From Lichenicola sp965198575 (GTDB taxonomy: Bacteria > Pseudomonadota > Alphaproteobacteria > Acetobacterales > Acetobacteraceae), in contig NZ_OZ240671.1 of NCBI RefSeq assembly GCF_965198575.1, positions 3,844,001-3,908,000 on the forward strand: a stretch of DNA of 64,000 bases. The letters run 5' to 3'. A program made the translations under genes and the position numbers. Positions 43,313-52,704 of this stretch are shown in pieces (the first letter of the stretch is position 1; each line of letters opens with the position of its first letter). A model generated the notes under the pieces. The model saw only the letters and a list, made by a program, of their open reading frames with translations, was not told the origin of the DNA and did not search any database.

Positions 43313-45334
43313 ATGGAAAAAGCCCTGGGTACGAGCCTCGCAGTCGATAATCCGGACGATCGCGGCATCGGCATGCTTGTTCCTCAGGCAATGCCGGCCG
43401 CACTCGACGATGTCGGGCTGGTGTACACCTACGCCGAGGCGCCGGTCGGAGCGTGGAACAATCCGGCCAGCTGGATCGTCGGCGCCGGAACACCTGCGAC
43501 CACCCCTCCCGGCATGAACGATTCCGTCCAGATTTCCGGAACCGAGTACAATCCGAACAACGCGCCTTTCGAGCTGACCGGCTCGGGCGAGGCGGGGTCG
43601 GTGACTGTTTCCCACGGCGTGATCTTCGACGGCTCCTTCGCGACCGGCGCGCTGACGGTCGATGCCGGGACCACCACCGTCCCGGTGAGCATGTTCGAGG
43701 ACCAGGCGTTCGCCGCCACGACGGCCTCCATTCTGGGCCAACTCTCGGTGATCGGCGCCAGCAGCCGCATGACGGTCGGTGGCACCCTGACAGTCGGCTC
43801 GGCCACGCCGGGCGCCGCGGGCGTGCAGAGTGCGACCCTGGCGACCCTGGCCGGCGGCAGCGTGCTGGCAGGCGAGATCGTGCTGGACCAGGGCAGGATC
43901 GGTGTCGACCAGGGTGGCAGCATCGAGATCGGGTCCGGCGTGCCCGACGTCGATCCGGCAACCGGCATGGTGCGTCAGGGTGATGTCACCGTCGATCCCG
44001 GCGCGAGGCTCGTGGTGAATGGCGGCGAGATCGATGTGCCGATCTGGAACGACGGCGTGATCGAACTCGGCGGGGGGAACCCGGAGCTCGCCGAGGTTTC
44101 CGGAAATGGCGTACTTCAGGTCGATGCCGGATTCTCCGCAGCGTCCGTGGGAAGCATCGACGACACCCAGACGATCCGCTTCGCCGGCAGCAACGCGATC
44201 CTGAATTTCGGCCTGGAGCCGGGCAGCACGACCTTCAACGTCACCGGGTTCCAGGCCACCGATGGTCTGCAGTTCGGCGGTGATTATTCGCTGCAGAGCC
44301 AGGACAGCAATGCCGAGCGCACCATTCTGACGCTGGCCGACGACGCCGGCGACCGCGCGACGTTCACGCTCGCCGGCAATTTCGGCGGCCAGAACTTTGC
44401 TGTCCAGGATCCCGTCGTTGTCTATCAGGGCCTCGATATTCTCTACACCGAGATTACGGTTTCCGAGGCGGTGGCGTGTTTCTGCCCGGGCACGCTGATC
44501 GCCACCGAAGCAGGCGAACGGCCGGTCGAGGCGTTGGAGATCGGTGATCGCGTCCTGACGGCGGCGGGCGTTCTGCGGCCGGTCTTGTGGATCGGCCGTC
44601 GCACCTATGCGCAGCGGTTCGTGGCCGGAAACACCGCGATCACGCCGATCCGCATCCGCGCTGGCGCACTGGGCGAGGGGCTGCCGCATCGTGACCTGCT
44701 GGTGTCGCCGATGCATTCCATGCTGCTGGATGGCGTGCTGGTGCCGGCCGCACTGCTGGTGAACGGCGTGTCGATCGTGCAGGAGCAGCCGATCGACGAC
44801 GTTCGTTACCTGCACATCGAACTCGAGGATCATGACCTGCTGCTGGCCGAGGGTGCGCCCACGGAAAGCTTCGTCGACGACGACAGCCGCAGCATGTTCC
44901 ACAACGCGGCCGAATATGCGCGGCTGTATCCGGATCGGGTTGCGACGGCACCGCTCTGGTGCGCGCCGCGGGTGGAAAGCGGACATGCGCTGGAGGCGAT
45001 CCTGCGTCGGCTCGCGGTGCATGCTGGCCTGACTGAGCCGGTGGAAGCGCCGACACTCCGTACGCAGATCGACGATGTGCAGGACGGCCGGGTGCGCGGC
45101 TGGGCGTGGTGTGCAGAGCATCCGGACATGCCGGTGTGCCTGGATATTCTGGTGGACGGGGACTTGGCGGGACAGGTTCTGGCCGACCGCTACCGCCGGG
45201 ATCTGGCGCTGGCCGGCATCGGCGCCGGCTGCCACGGTTTCGAACTTGCGGTGCCCGGCCTGGCCGCCAGATCGACCGTCACCCTGCGCCGCTCGCTGGA
45301 CGGAATGATGCCGGAGCGGCGCCTGGCAGGCTGA
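43313..45334 (+). CDS. Hint-domain protein with beta-helix-like passenger (copy 1)
   Basis: A 673-residue protein from ATG 43313 (AAAAGGA eight bases upstream). The N-terminal ~388 residues are Gly/Ser/Thr-rich with repeated strand signals (GTLTVGSATPG, GGSIEIGSG), as in secreted beta-helices. The Hint domain starts at Cys389 (CFCPGTLIATEAG) and includes LEIGDRVLTAAG and the LLVSPMHS motif with the TxxH-type His. A C-terminal module (~585-665, VRGWAWCAEH) follows. Hint domains splice or cleave themselves; this Hint_2 type is common in alphaproteobacterial surface proteins. No classical signal peptide is seen, so secretion may use the C-terminus. Confidence 0.8.
   Translation: MEKALGTSLAVDNPDDRGIGMLVPQAMPAALDDVGLVYTYAEAPVGAWNNPASWIVGAGTPATTPPGMNDSVQISGTEYNPNNAPFELTGSGEAGSVTVSHGVIFDGSFATGALTVDAGTTTVPVSMFEDQAFAATTASILGQLSVIGASSRMTVGGTLTVGSATPGAAGVQSATLATLAGGSVLAGEIVLDQGRIGVDQGGSIEIGSGVPDVDPATGMVRQGDVTVDPGARLVVNGGEIDVPIWNDGVIELGGGNPELAEVSGNGVLQVDAGFSAASVGSIDDTQTIRFAGSNAILNFGLEPGSTTFNVTGFQATDGLQFGGDYSLQSQDSNAERTILTLADDAGDRATFTLAGNFGGQNFAVQDPVVVYQGLDILYTEITVSEAVACFCPGTLIATEAGERPVEALEIGDRVLTAAGVLRPVLWIGRRTYAQRFVAGNTAITPIRIRAGALGEGLPHRDLLVSPMHSMLLDGVLVPAALLVNGVSIVQEQPIDDVRYLHIELEDHDLLLAEGAPTESFVDDDSRSMFHNAAEYARLYPDRVATAPLWCAPRVESGHALEAILRRLAVHAGLTEPVEAPTLRTQIDDVQDGRVRGWAWCAEHPDMPVCLDILVDGDLAGQVLADRYRRDLALAGIGAGCHGFELAVPGLAARSTVTLRRSLDGMMPERRLAG
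44471..45302 (+). repeat. Hint-plus-tail segment, copy 1 of a tandem duplication
   Basis: This segment encodes the Hint domain and C-terminal module and matches 47586-48418 closely at DNA level, including long runs of identical bases (for example, around 44680-44760 and 47795-47875). The N-terminal parts of the two genes do not match, so duplication was followed by divergence or gene conversion limited to this block. Confidence 0.85.
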
Positions 45335-45422
45335 AGCCGGGCGCTAATCGTTTCGGTAATCTGTCATGGTTATGGTCCCGATCCGCTGCTAACGTTGTAA
45401 AAATAAACGACGGGAGTGGCGG

Positions 45423-48400
45423 ATGGGTCAGGAGTATTTCTGGACGACGTACGGGGCTGGCGATTTCAGCGATCCCGGCGTTTACAGGATCGGCTCCCCC
45501 ACCGGGCCCGTCGCGACCACGCCGCCTTCGACCGATGACACGGTGACGATCGCCGGGGGCCCGACCGAATCCGACGCCATCGACATCCACAACACCGGAA
45601 ACGCCGAGGCGGGCACGCTGTATTTGTCCGGTTACGACATCCTGTACGACAACGTTTATGCGACTACGGTGCAGGTGCAGTCAGGGGTGTTCGAGATCAC
45701 CACCGGCGCCGAGATCCTTGCGGACCGGCTTGGCGGCGGCAGTCTCGAGATCGGCTCGGGCACGACCTCGACGGCACGGCTGCTCCTCGACAACGCGATC
45801 ATCGGCCTGGGATCGATCACGATCGATGCCGGCTCCTCGCTGGTCGGGTCGGGGCGCCTCGGTGGCCTCTCCGGTTTCTCGTCGGTTACCGACAACGGCC
45901 TGATCGAAGCCTCCAGCGGCACGCTTGCAGCGGGCGACATCACCGGCACCGGCATCGTGCAGATCGACCAGTCGGCGAGGCTGTTGCTCGATGGCGCGTC
46001 CGGCGTGACGATCGCATTCACAGGCCCATCCGCGTCCTTGCAGCTGTCGGGCAGTTCTATCTCGTCCTCAGTCTCAGGCTTCACGTCGTCCGGCGACGAA
46101 ATCCAGTTCGCCTTCGGCTACTTCGGGAGCCTCGGCACGCAGCTGACCTATGATCCGGCGTCCGGCGTCCTGGCTCTCGGGGGCACCTCGGGAACAGTCG
46201 CCTCCGTGACCCTGCAGGGCGACGAGTCCGGCGTCACGTTCTCGCTGATCGAGGGGGCCGGCAACGTCAGCGACGTCGTTGCCGCGACCACGCTCCCGGC
46301 GATTGAGCCGGTCCCGAGTGCGGGCACGGTCTCCGGCGACAGCTTCGCCTGGAACACGGTTGCGGCCGCTGCCTGGAATGACGCGTCGAGCTGGCTGGAT
46401 ACGACGACCGCCAGCCCCGCGACAACGGCGCCCGGCCTGCTCGACAGCGTGACGATTTCCGGCGACGCGCAGCAGGATTTCACCGTCGTCACCGGAAGCG
46501 GCGCGGCTCTCGACGTCACCGTGCACAACGACGTGCTGTTCGACGGCAGCTTTGTCACCCAGACGTTGCAGGTCCTGACACCAGGGGACACGACCGGGAT
46601 CATGGCGATAGCGCCGGGCGCCGAGGTGGATGTGACCGGCGATGCAGATGTCCTGGGCGGAGTGTCGCTGGGTGGTTCGGGCAGCATTCTCGATGTCGGC
46701 GGTACCCTCACCATCGATCAGGGTGCGTCCTCCGCCCCGTTCTGGATCGCCGATGGCGGCCATGTGCAGGCCGGCACGCTGGATGTCGTCTCAGGCAGCA
46801 TCCAGATGGGCGCTACGGCGCAGTTTGATGCAGGGTCGGCCTCGTTGTTGATCGGCAACGTGTCGGTGATCGGCACCGGAGCGATCCTCGTCGTCGACGG
46901 CACGATGCATATGGGTATTGCCGCGGATGGTCGCGGGCAAGGCCTCGAGGAAACGAGCCTGTCGACACAGGATGGCGGCCGGATAGTCATCGGCACGCTC
47001 GACGTTGATAATGGCCTTGTCATGGTCGACAGCCAGGGGAGCATCGAGATCAGCGGTCAGACGGGACCCAGTGGTGCATCTGTTCAGTCCGGTACCGTGA
47101 CGGTCGATGCCGGGGCAACGCTGATTGTTGATATCGGTGATGTCCTGTCACCGATCGTCAACCAGGGCCTGGTGGAGCTGACTGGGGGCCTCCATGTCGG
47201 GAACAGCACGAACGGGATCTCCGGCACCGGTACCGTTCAGATCGATTCCGGCTTCAACGGTGATGCGGGGGGAATCGGCTCCGGCGAGACGATCCAGTTT
47301 GCCGGGCCTGACGCCTCCTTGGAATTTTCAGTAGGAGCTGACGAGTTGGCCCACATATCCGGATTCGCGGCCACCGACTCTGCGACGGTCGATGGCGGCC
47401 GATATCAGCTCACGAACCAGAATAGTACCGCGACATCGACGATCCTGACGCTGGTGCAAGAGAACGGTCCGACGACCATTACTATGGACTTTGTTGGTGA
47501 TTACCGTGACGCGATCTTCCTTGCCACGCCACTTTCGTCCTATGGCTACTACGGAGGTGAGACCGAAATTACCCTCTCCAATACGGTCGCGTGCTTCTGT
47601 CCCGGAACCTTGATCGGCACCGCGGCAGGTGGAGCCCCGGTGGAAACATTGAAGATCGGCGATCTCGTGCGGACGGCCTCAGGTGCTGCGCGACCGGTGC
47701 TGTGGATCGGCCGTCGCAGCTATGCGCGCCGGTTCGCCGCTGGCAACGTGGATATCATGCCGATCCGCATTCGTGCCGGCGCGCTGGGCGAGGGGCTGCC
47801 GCGTCGCGACCTGCTGGTGTCGCCGAAGCATGCGATGCTGCTGGATGGCGTGCTGGTGCCGGCCGGCTTGCTGGTGAACGGCATGTCGATCGTGCAGGAC
47901 GAGCCAATCGGCGACATCCATTACCTGCACATCGAACTCGAGGATCACGACCTGCTGCTGGCCGAGGGTGCCGCCACCGAGAGCTTCGTCGACGACGACA
48001 GCCGCGGCATGTTCCACAACGCGGAGGAGTATGCGCGGCTGTATCCGGACCGTGTCGCGACCGTGCCGGCCTGGTGCGCGCCGCGCGTCGAGAGCGGGCA
48101 TGCGCTGGAGGCGATACGGCGCCGGCTTGCCGCCGTTGCAGGGCTGACCGTGCGGCAGCATGCGACCGAGCTGCGCGTGCAGATCGACGAGATCGAGGCC
48201 GGCCGTCTGCGCGGCTGGGCCTGGTGTGCCGAGCATCCCGAGACGCCGGTGTGCCTCGACGTGCTGCTCGACGGGCAGGTGGTGGCGCAGGTGCTGGCCG
48301 ATACCTTCCGTCGTGATCTGGCGCTGGCCGGGTTCGGAGCCGGCTGCCACGGTTTCGAGCTGGCGGTGCCGGGTTTGACCGCCGCCTCGAACGTCATGCT

Positions 48401-48449
48401 GCGCCGGTCGCTCGACGGCGTCGCACCGGCGGTCCGACGCGCCGCCTGA
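45423..48449 (+). CDS. Hint-domain protein with long repeat passenger (copy 2)
   Basis: A 1008-residue paralogue of the previous protein, 88 bases downstream. The first ~720 residues hold several imperfect units (TDDTVTIAGG, SLEIGSGTT, then PATTAPGLLDSVTISG and VLFDGSF), consistent with a long secreted beta-helix. One unit, DVTVHNDVLFDGSFVTQTL, resembles SVTVSHGVIFDGSFATGAL of copy 1. Hint starts at Cys724 (CFCPGTLIGTAAG), with LKIGDLVRTASG and LLVSPKHAML. The C-terminal RGWAW module is at ~920-1000. Its stop is 19 bases before the glycosyltransferase, so both are probably in one operon. Confidence 0.82.
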   Translation: MGQEYFWTTYGAGDFSDPGVYRIGSPTGPVATTPPSTDDTVTIAGGPTESDAIDIHNTGNAEAGTLYLSGYDILYDNVYATTVQVQSGVFEITTGAEILADRLGGGSLEIGSGTTSTARLLLDNAIIGLGSITIDAGSSLVGSGRLGGLSGFSSVTDNGLIEASSGTLAAGDITGTGIVQIDQSARLLLDGASGVTIAFTGPSASLQLSGSSISSSVSGFTSSGDEIQFAFGYFGSLGTQLTYDPASGVLALGGTSGTVASVTLQGDESGVTFSLIEGAGNVSDVVAATTLPAIEPVPSAGTVSGDSFAWNTVAAAAWNDASSWLDTTTASPATTAPGLLDSVTISGDAQQDFTVVTGSGAALDVTVHNDVLFDGSFVTQTLQVLTPGDTTGIMAIAPGAEVDVTGDADVLGGVSLGGSGSILDVGGTLTIDQGASSAPFWIADGGHVQAGTLDVVSGSIQMGATAQFDAGSASLLIGNVSVIGTGAILVVDGTMHMGIAADGRGQGLEETSLSTQDGGRIVIGTLDVDNGLVMVDSQGSIEISGQTGPSGASVQSGTVTVDAGATLIVDIGDVLSPIVNQGLVELTGGLHVGNSTNGISGTGTVQIDSGFNGDAGGIGSGETIQFAGPDASLEFSVGADELAHISGFAATDSATVDGGRYQLTNQNSTATSTILTLVQENGPTTITMDFVGDYRDAIFLATPLSSYGYYGGETEITLSNTVACFCPGTLIGTAAGGAPVETLKIGDLVRTASGAARPVLWIGRRSYARRFAAGNVDIMPIRIRAGALGEGLPRRDLLVSPKHAMLLDGVLVPAGLLVNGMSIVQDEPIGDIHYLHIELEDHDLLLAEGAATESFVDDDSRGMFHNAEEYARLYPDRVATVPAWCAPRVESGHALEAIRRRLAAVAGLTVRQHATELRVQIDEIEAGRLRGWAWCAEHPETPVCLDVLLDGQVVAQVLADTFRRDLALAGFGAGCHGFELAVPGLTAASNVMLRRSLDGVAPAVRRAA
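47586..48418 (+). repeat. Hint-plus-tail segment, copy 2 of a tandem duplication
   Basis: Second copy of the block at 44471-45302. Protein-level differences are few and mostly conservative, concentrated just after the Hint motifs. Confidence 0.85.
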
Positions 48450-48468
48450 GCCCGGGCGAGGGAGCCGC

Positions 48469-50085
48469 GTGGCCGCAACGCTCCGGGGCCAGGTCGATGT
48501 CGCCGATCGCCGCAGCATCCGCGGCTGGGCGCAGGACGACCGCTGGCCGGACCAGCCGGTCAGCCTGCTGGTCACGCTCAACGGGACGCTGATCGGCCGC
48601 TGCATTGCCAACCGGTTCCGCCACGATCTCGCGGATGCCGGGATCGGCGACGGCCGCCATGGCTTCGAGCTCATCTTTGGGGCAATGCTGTCGCCGCTCG
48701 GGCATCACCGGTTGCGGGTGACGCGCGAGCTCGATGGGCTCGAACTCGCCCACTCGCCCTGGCTGCTCGAACCCGCGCCGGATTTCGACCCGTCGACCCT
48801 GGACCGCCTCGAGACACTGCTGCTCGACGGCGTCGAGGCCGACCCGACGACGATCGACCAACGGCTGGAGTTCCTGCGCCGGCAGATCGACAGGCTGCTC
48901 GAGTTCCGCGCGAAGGCAATCACCGCGCCGCTACCGGGCAACGACGGGACCGATCCGGGCGGCACCATGCTGGTGATCGACGAGCTGATGCCGGACGCCG
49001 ACCGGGATGCCGGGTCGGGCGCCGTGATTTCCCACATGCAGGCCTTCCGGCGGCTCGGCCTGACGGTGCTGTTCGCAGCCGCCGATTTCGCGGCCGACCC
49101 CCGGACCGTGCTTCAGGCGGAGCGACTTGCAGGCCACGGCATCACGCCGTGCCGGGCGCCGTTCTATGCGTCCGTCGAGGAGGTGCTGCGTCGCCATGCC
49201 GCCAGTCTGCAACTGGTGTATCTGCATCGCGGGCCGATCGCCTTCCGGTATGCGCGGCTGGTTCGCCACCTGTGTCCGAAAGCCCGGATCGTGTACGCGG
49301 TGGCAGACCTGGCGCACATCCGGCTCGCCCGCCAGGCGGAAGCGCAGGAGCGGCCGGAACTGCTTGCCCTGGCGCGACAGACCAGGGCCCGCGAGCTCGA
49401 TTGCGTGGCCGTCGCGGACGCCACGCTGACGCACTCGGCCGAGGAGGCGTCGATCATCCAGGCGGCACTTCCCGGCGCGGAACTCCATGTCGTGCCATGG
49501 TCGGTGCCGGTGCGTCCGGTGGTCACGGGCTTTGCCGCGCGTCGTGGTGTCGCCTTCCTGGCCGATTACGCGCACGCGCCCAATCTCGACGCCGCCCTCC
49601 GCCTGGTGCGCGAGATCATGCCGCTGGTCTGGGAGCACGAGCCGGACATGCCCTGCCTGCTCGCCGGCAGCCGGCTGCCACCCGCCCTGGCCAACGCCGG
49701 GGACGCTCGGATCGTGCCGGTGGGGCATGTTCCGGTGCTGGTTGATCTGTTCGAGCGTGTGCGGCTCACGGTGGCCCCGCTGGTGTTCGGAGCCGGGATC
49801 AAGGGCAAGGTGATGCAGAGCCTGGCTGCAGGGATCCCGTGCGTGTGTACGCCGGTTGCAGTGGAAGGATTGCAACTTCCGCCTGTCCTGGCGAAGCGGG
49901 TGGCCGCGAGCACGCACGACTTCGCGCGCGAGATCGTGTGGCTGCACCGCGACGCTGCCGCGAATGCGGAGATGGCGCAGGCCGGCCTGGAATGGGCGGA
50001 GGCTGCGCTGTCCGAAACGCGGCTCGACGGGCTGTTGGCCGCGGTTGCGCGATTGGCGCCGGGTTTGGCGCATCGCGAGAGCTGA
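48469..50085 (+). CDS. Glycosyltransferase with N-terminal RGWAW module
   Basis: A 538-residue protein from GTG 48469 (GAGGGAG upstream). Residues 1-85 form the same module that ends the two Hint proteins (RSIRGWAQDDRW, FRHDLADAGIGDGRHGFEL). A coiled linker follows. From ~165 on it is a GT-B glycosyltransferase: MLVIDELMPDADRDAGSG, then HVVPWSVPVR and APLVFGAGIKGKVMQSLAAG with GIPCVCTPVAVEG, the donor-binding end of family-4-type enzymes. It may decorate the neighbouring surface proteins or make an associated glycan. Confidence 0.82.
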   Translation: MAATLRGQVDVADRRSIRGWAQDDRWPDQPVSLLVTLNGTLIGRCIANRFRHDLADAGIGDGRHGFELIFGAMLSPLGHHRLRVTRELDGLELAHSPWLLEPAPDFDPSTLDRLETLLLDGVEADPTTIDQRLEFLRRQIDRLLEFRAKAITAPLPGNDGTDPGGTMLVIDELMPDADRDAGSGAVISHMQAFRRLGLTVLFAAADFAADPRTVLQAERLAGHGITPCRAPFYASVEEVLRRHAASLQLVYLHRGPIAFRYARLVRHLCPKARIVYAVADLAHIRLARQAEAQERPELLALARQTRARELDCVAVADATLTHSAEEASIIQAALPGAELHVVPWSVPVRPVVTGFAARRGVAFLADYAHAPNLDAALRLVREIMPLVWEHEPDMPCLLAGSRLPPALANAGDARIVPVGHVPVLVDLFERVRLTVAPLVFGAGIKGKVMQSLAAGIPCVCTPVAVEGLQLPPVLAKRVAASTHDFAREIVWLHRDAAANAEMAQAGLEWAEAALSETRLDGLLAAVARLAPGLAHRES

Positions 50086-50121
50086 CCTGTCGCGATGCGC
50101 CGATCGTCCGGGCCGGGTCTT

Positions 50122-51813
50122 TCAGTGCGTGTTGGCCGGCGCCTGGCCTTGGTTTGCCGAGCCGGTCGCCGGGCTGGTGCCTTCGGTGCGGCGGATGAAG
50201 TCGGCCACGTTGTCATGCAGCTGCTGCAGCGCCGCCTGGTGGGCATAGACCATGTGGCCCGACGCATACTGCTTGAACTCGATGTTGGCCTGCAGCGCCT
50301 GCGGCATCGGCAGGTGGCGCATCTCGAAGATGCCCTCGTAGTACGGGGTCGCCAGGTCGTAATAGCCGGCGTTCAGCATGACCTTGAGCTTCGGATTGTA
50401 TTTCATCGCAGCCGCCAGATCCGGCATCACATTGGCGCTGCCGGTGCTCGGCTGCGACGAACCGAACGGCGCGTGCTTCATGTCCCAGCTGTCGATCTCG
50501 ATTTCCGGCTTGTAGTATTTGTCGCCGCCATAGCCCAGCGTCTTGCGGACATAGTCGTTGAATACCGACACGTAGGCCGAGCCGATCGCCGCCGATTGCG
50601 GGTCGTAATCCGCTTCCTTGCTGAGCGGGTCCATCGTCGGGCCGGAGAAGCGGGTATCGAGCCGGCCGGTGGTGGTCTCCGCGCCTTGCAGGTTCTTCTC
50701 GAACTCGCCGCCATCGACGCGCAGGTTGGCGCGCTTGATGTAGTCGACCGACAGGCCGGTATATTGCGCCAGCTTGTTGGCGATCTCGTCACGCTTCGCA
50801 GGGTCCAGGGCGGCACCCTGCTGCAGGGCGGTCGTGTAGTCGGTGGAGGCGAAACTCTCCACGTCCTTCAGCAGCGATTGCAGGTCGGGCGGATTGTCGC
50901 CGAGCTTGTGGTGATACCAGGCGGTCGCGGCATAGGTCGGCAGCGCCACGATATAGGGCAGGTCGACACCCGGATTGGCTTCCGGACCATCGACGCTGGC
51001 ATCGAAATTCAGGATCTGCGACAGCAGGATGACGCCGTTGAAATCGACCGACTTGTCCTGCTCGAGCTGGTTGATCAGTACCGCCGAGCGGGTGGTGCCG
51101 TAGCTCTCGCCGAACAGGTATTTCGGGGAATTCCAGCGGTCGTATTTCGACAGGAATGCCGCGATGAAATCGGAGAAGGCGTGCGCATCCTGGTCGATGC
51201 CCCAGAAGCTCTTTTCGCGGTCCTTGCCGACGATGCGCGAGAAGCCGGTGCCCGGTGCGTCGATGAACACCAGGTCGCTTACATCGAGCAGGCTCTGGTC
51301 GTTGTTGATGAACTGGTAGGGTGCTGCGGGGCCATGGCTGTCGTCGAGCGTCACCACCCGACGCGGGCCGAACGCGCCCATGTGCAGCCAGACCGACGCC
51401 GAGCCGGGCCCGCCATTATAGAGGAAAGTGATCGGCCGGCCAGCTACGGGTGCGCCCTTCTTGAAATAGGCGACGTAGAACATCGAGGCTTCGGCGCTCG
51501 GGTTGCTGTCGTCGGCGGCCTGCGTGTCCGACTTGTCCGGGCTTTTCTCGTCCGGCTTTCCGGCGCCGTCGATGTCGGCCTTGTCGGTGTCGTCCCAGCC
51601 TTTCGGATGCACCACCAGGGTCCCGGCAACTGCCTGGTAGTCGACATGCTGGCCGCCGGCATTGACGCTGCCGTCGCTGGTTTTCTCATCGGCGCTCAGA
51701 TGCGGAAGCGGCTTTGCCGACTTGGTGATCTTGACGGTCGTGTCGTCGGCGTGCGCGAGGCCGAGCGGCGATGCGAGCAGGGCAGCGGTGAGAAAGAGGG
51801 AGGCTCGTTTCAA
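50122..51813 (-). CDS. Peptidase S10 family serine carboxypeptidase, exported
   Basis: A 563-residue protein with a signal peptide (FLTAALLASPLGLAHA). Catalytic motifs: GESYGTTRS (Ser), AGYYDLATPYY (Asp) and SGHMVYAH (His); the oxyanion region is NGGPGSASVWLHMGAFGP. A Lys/Asp-rich insert near residues 70-100 (DKADIDGAGKPDEK) is family-typical for the bacterial branch. It removes C-terminal residues from peptides in the periplasm. The start ATG 51813 has a fair ribosome site. Confidence 0.92.
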   Translation of the reverse strand: MKRASLFLTAALLASPLGLAHADDTTVKITKSAKPLPHLSADEKTSDGSVNAGGQHVDYQAVAGTLVVHPKGWDDTDKADIDGAGKPDEKSPDKSDTQAADDSNPSAEASMFYVAYFKKGAPVAGRPITFLYNGGPGSASVWLHMGAFGPRRVVTLDDSHGPAAPYQFINNDQSLLDVSDLVFIDAPGTGFSRIVGKDREKSFWGIDQDAHAFSDFIAAFLSKYDRWNSPKYLFGESYGTTRSAVLINQLEQDKSVDFNGVILLSQILNFDASVDGPEANPGVDLPYIVALPTYAATAWYHHKLGDNPPDLQSLLKDVESFASTDYTTALQQGAALDPAKRDEIANKLAQYTGLSVDYIKRANLRVDGGEFEKNLQGAETTTGRLDTRFSGPTMDPLSKEADYDPQSAAIGSAYVSVFNDYVRKTLGYGGDKYYKPEIEIDSWDMKHAPFGSSQPSTGSANVMPDLAAAMKYNPKLKVMLNAGYYDLATPYYEGIFEMRHLPMPQALQANIEFKQYASGHMVYAHQAALQQLHDNVADFIRRTEGTSPATGSANQGQAPANTH

Positions 51814-51849
51814 TGGTGGGCTCCTGGTGTTGACGGGAAAACGTCGGCG

Positions 51850-52695
51850 TCAGGTCGTGGCGCGCCAGCCCTCCGGCATGTTCACGGCACGACCCTCGGC
51901 CTCGAGTTTCCCGAGATGCGAGAGCAGGTTCGCGCGCGCGGCCGCACGCAGCTCCGGACGCAGATTGATATAGGCTCGCGCAAGGACGTTCTCGAGTGGT
52001 GCCGGCGTGTGCGTCAGCACCGCGGCGATCGATGCCTCGCGTGCCATGCGGTGGTCGAGCAGGCTCTGCACCAGCTCGCGCGGGTTCTCGATAGCCGGGC
52101 CATGCGCCGAGAGCATCAGCCGGTCGTCGCGATCGCGCACCCGCTCCAGGTTGCCGATGAAGCTGGCAAGATCGCCGTGCGGTGGCGGCGGCACCACCGA
52201 GGTCGACCAGCCCATCACATGATCGCCGCTGAACAGCACGTCGTCGTCGGTGGCAAAGCAGAGATGGTCCATCGCGTGGCCGGGTGTGTGCACGGCCACC
52301 AGACCTGCGACCCGCTCACCCTCCCGCAGCTTGATCGCCGGCTCGAAATTCGGATCCGCACTCCGCGCGAAGCCGCATGTGGGCGCGCCGCTGCGCCGGG
52401 ACAGCAACTCGGCACCGGTCAGGTGGTCGCGATGCGTGTGCGTCAGCAGGATGTGCGACAGCCGCGACCCGGTCTCGGCGAGGATGGCGTCGATGTGGCT
52501 CTCCTCGTCGCTGCCCGGGTCGATCACCGCAATCCCGCCGGCCCAGTCGACCAGCCAGGTGTTGGTGCCGTTATAGGTCATCGGTCCGGGATTGGGAGCG
52601 ACGATCCGCCTGATGCCCTCGCGCACGACCAGCGGCACGGCGCGTGGGGGCGCCGGCTCGGTGAGCCGCCAGGCGCGTCGTCTTGCCATGTGCAT
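51850..52695 (-). CDS. MBL-fold metallo-hydrolase (LACTB2-like)
   Basis: A 281-residue protein with ILLTHTHRDHLTG (the HxHxDH motif), HTPGHAMDHLCF and FSGDHVMGW metal motifs, and a C-terminal winged-helix-like part (AYINLRPELRAAARANLLSHLGKL) as in LACTB2-type nucleases. ATG 52689 is an alternative start. It lies nine bases after the stop of the PEPC-like gene and is on the same strand, so co-transcription is likely. Confidence 0.88.
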   Translation of the reverse strand: MHMARRRAWRLTEPAPPRAVPLVVREGIRRIVAPNPGPMTYNGTNTWLVDWAGGIAVIDPGSDEESHIDAILAETGSRLSHILLTHTHRDHLTGAELLSRRSGAPTCGFARSADPNFEPAIKLREGERVAGLVAVHTPGHAMDHLCFATDDDVLFSGDHVMGWSTSVVPPPPHGDLASFIGNLERVRDRDDRLMLSAHGPAIENPRELVQSLLDHRMAREASIAAVLTHTPAPLENVLARAYINLRPELRAAARANLLSHLGKLEAEGRAVNMPEGWRATT

Positions 52696-52704
52696 GGCCG
52701 CCGG

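Noticed and set aside
41030..45235. A minus-strand open frame of ~1400 codons antisense to the EF-G and first Hint genes.
   Set aside because: No ribosome site or domain, and the plus strand has unambiguous genes and a terminator inside it.
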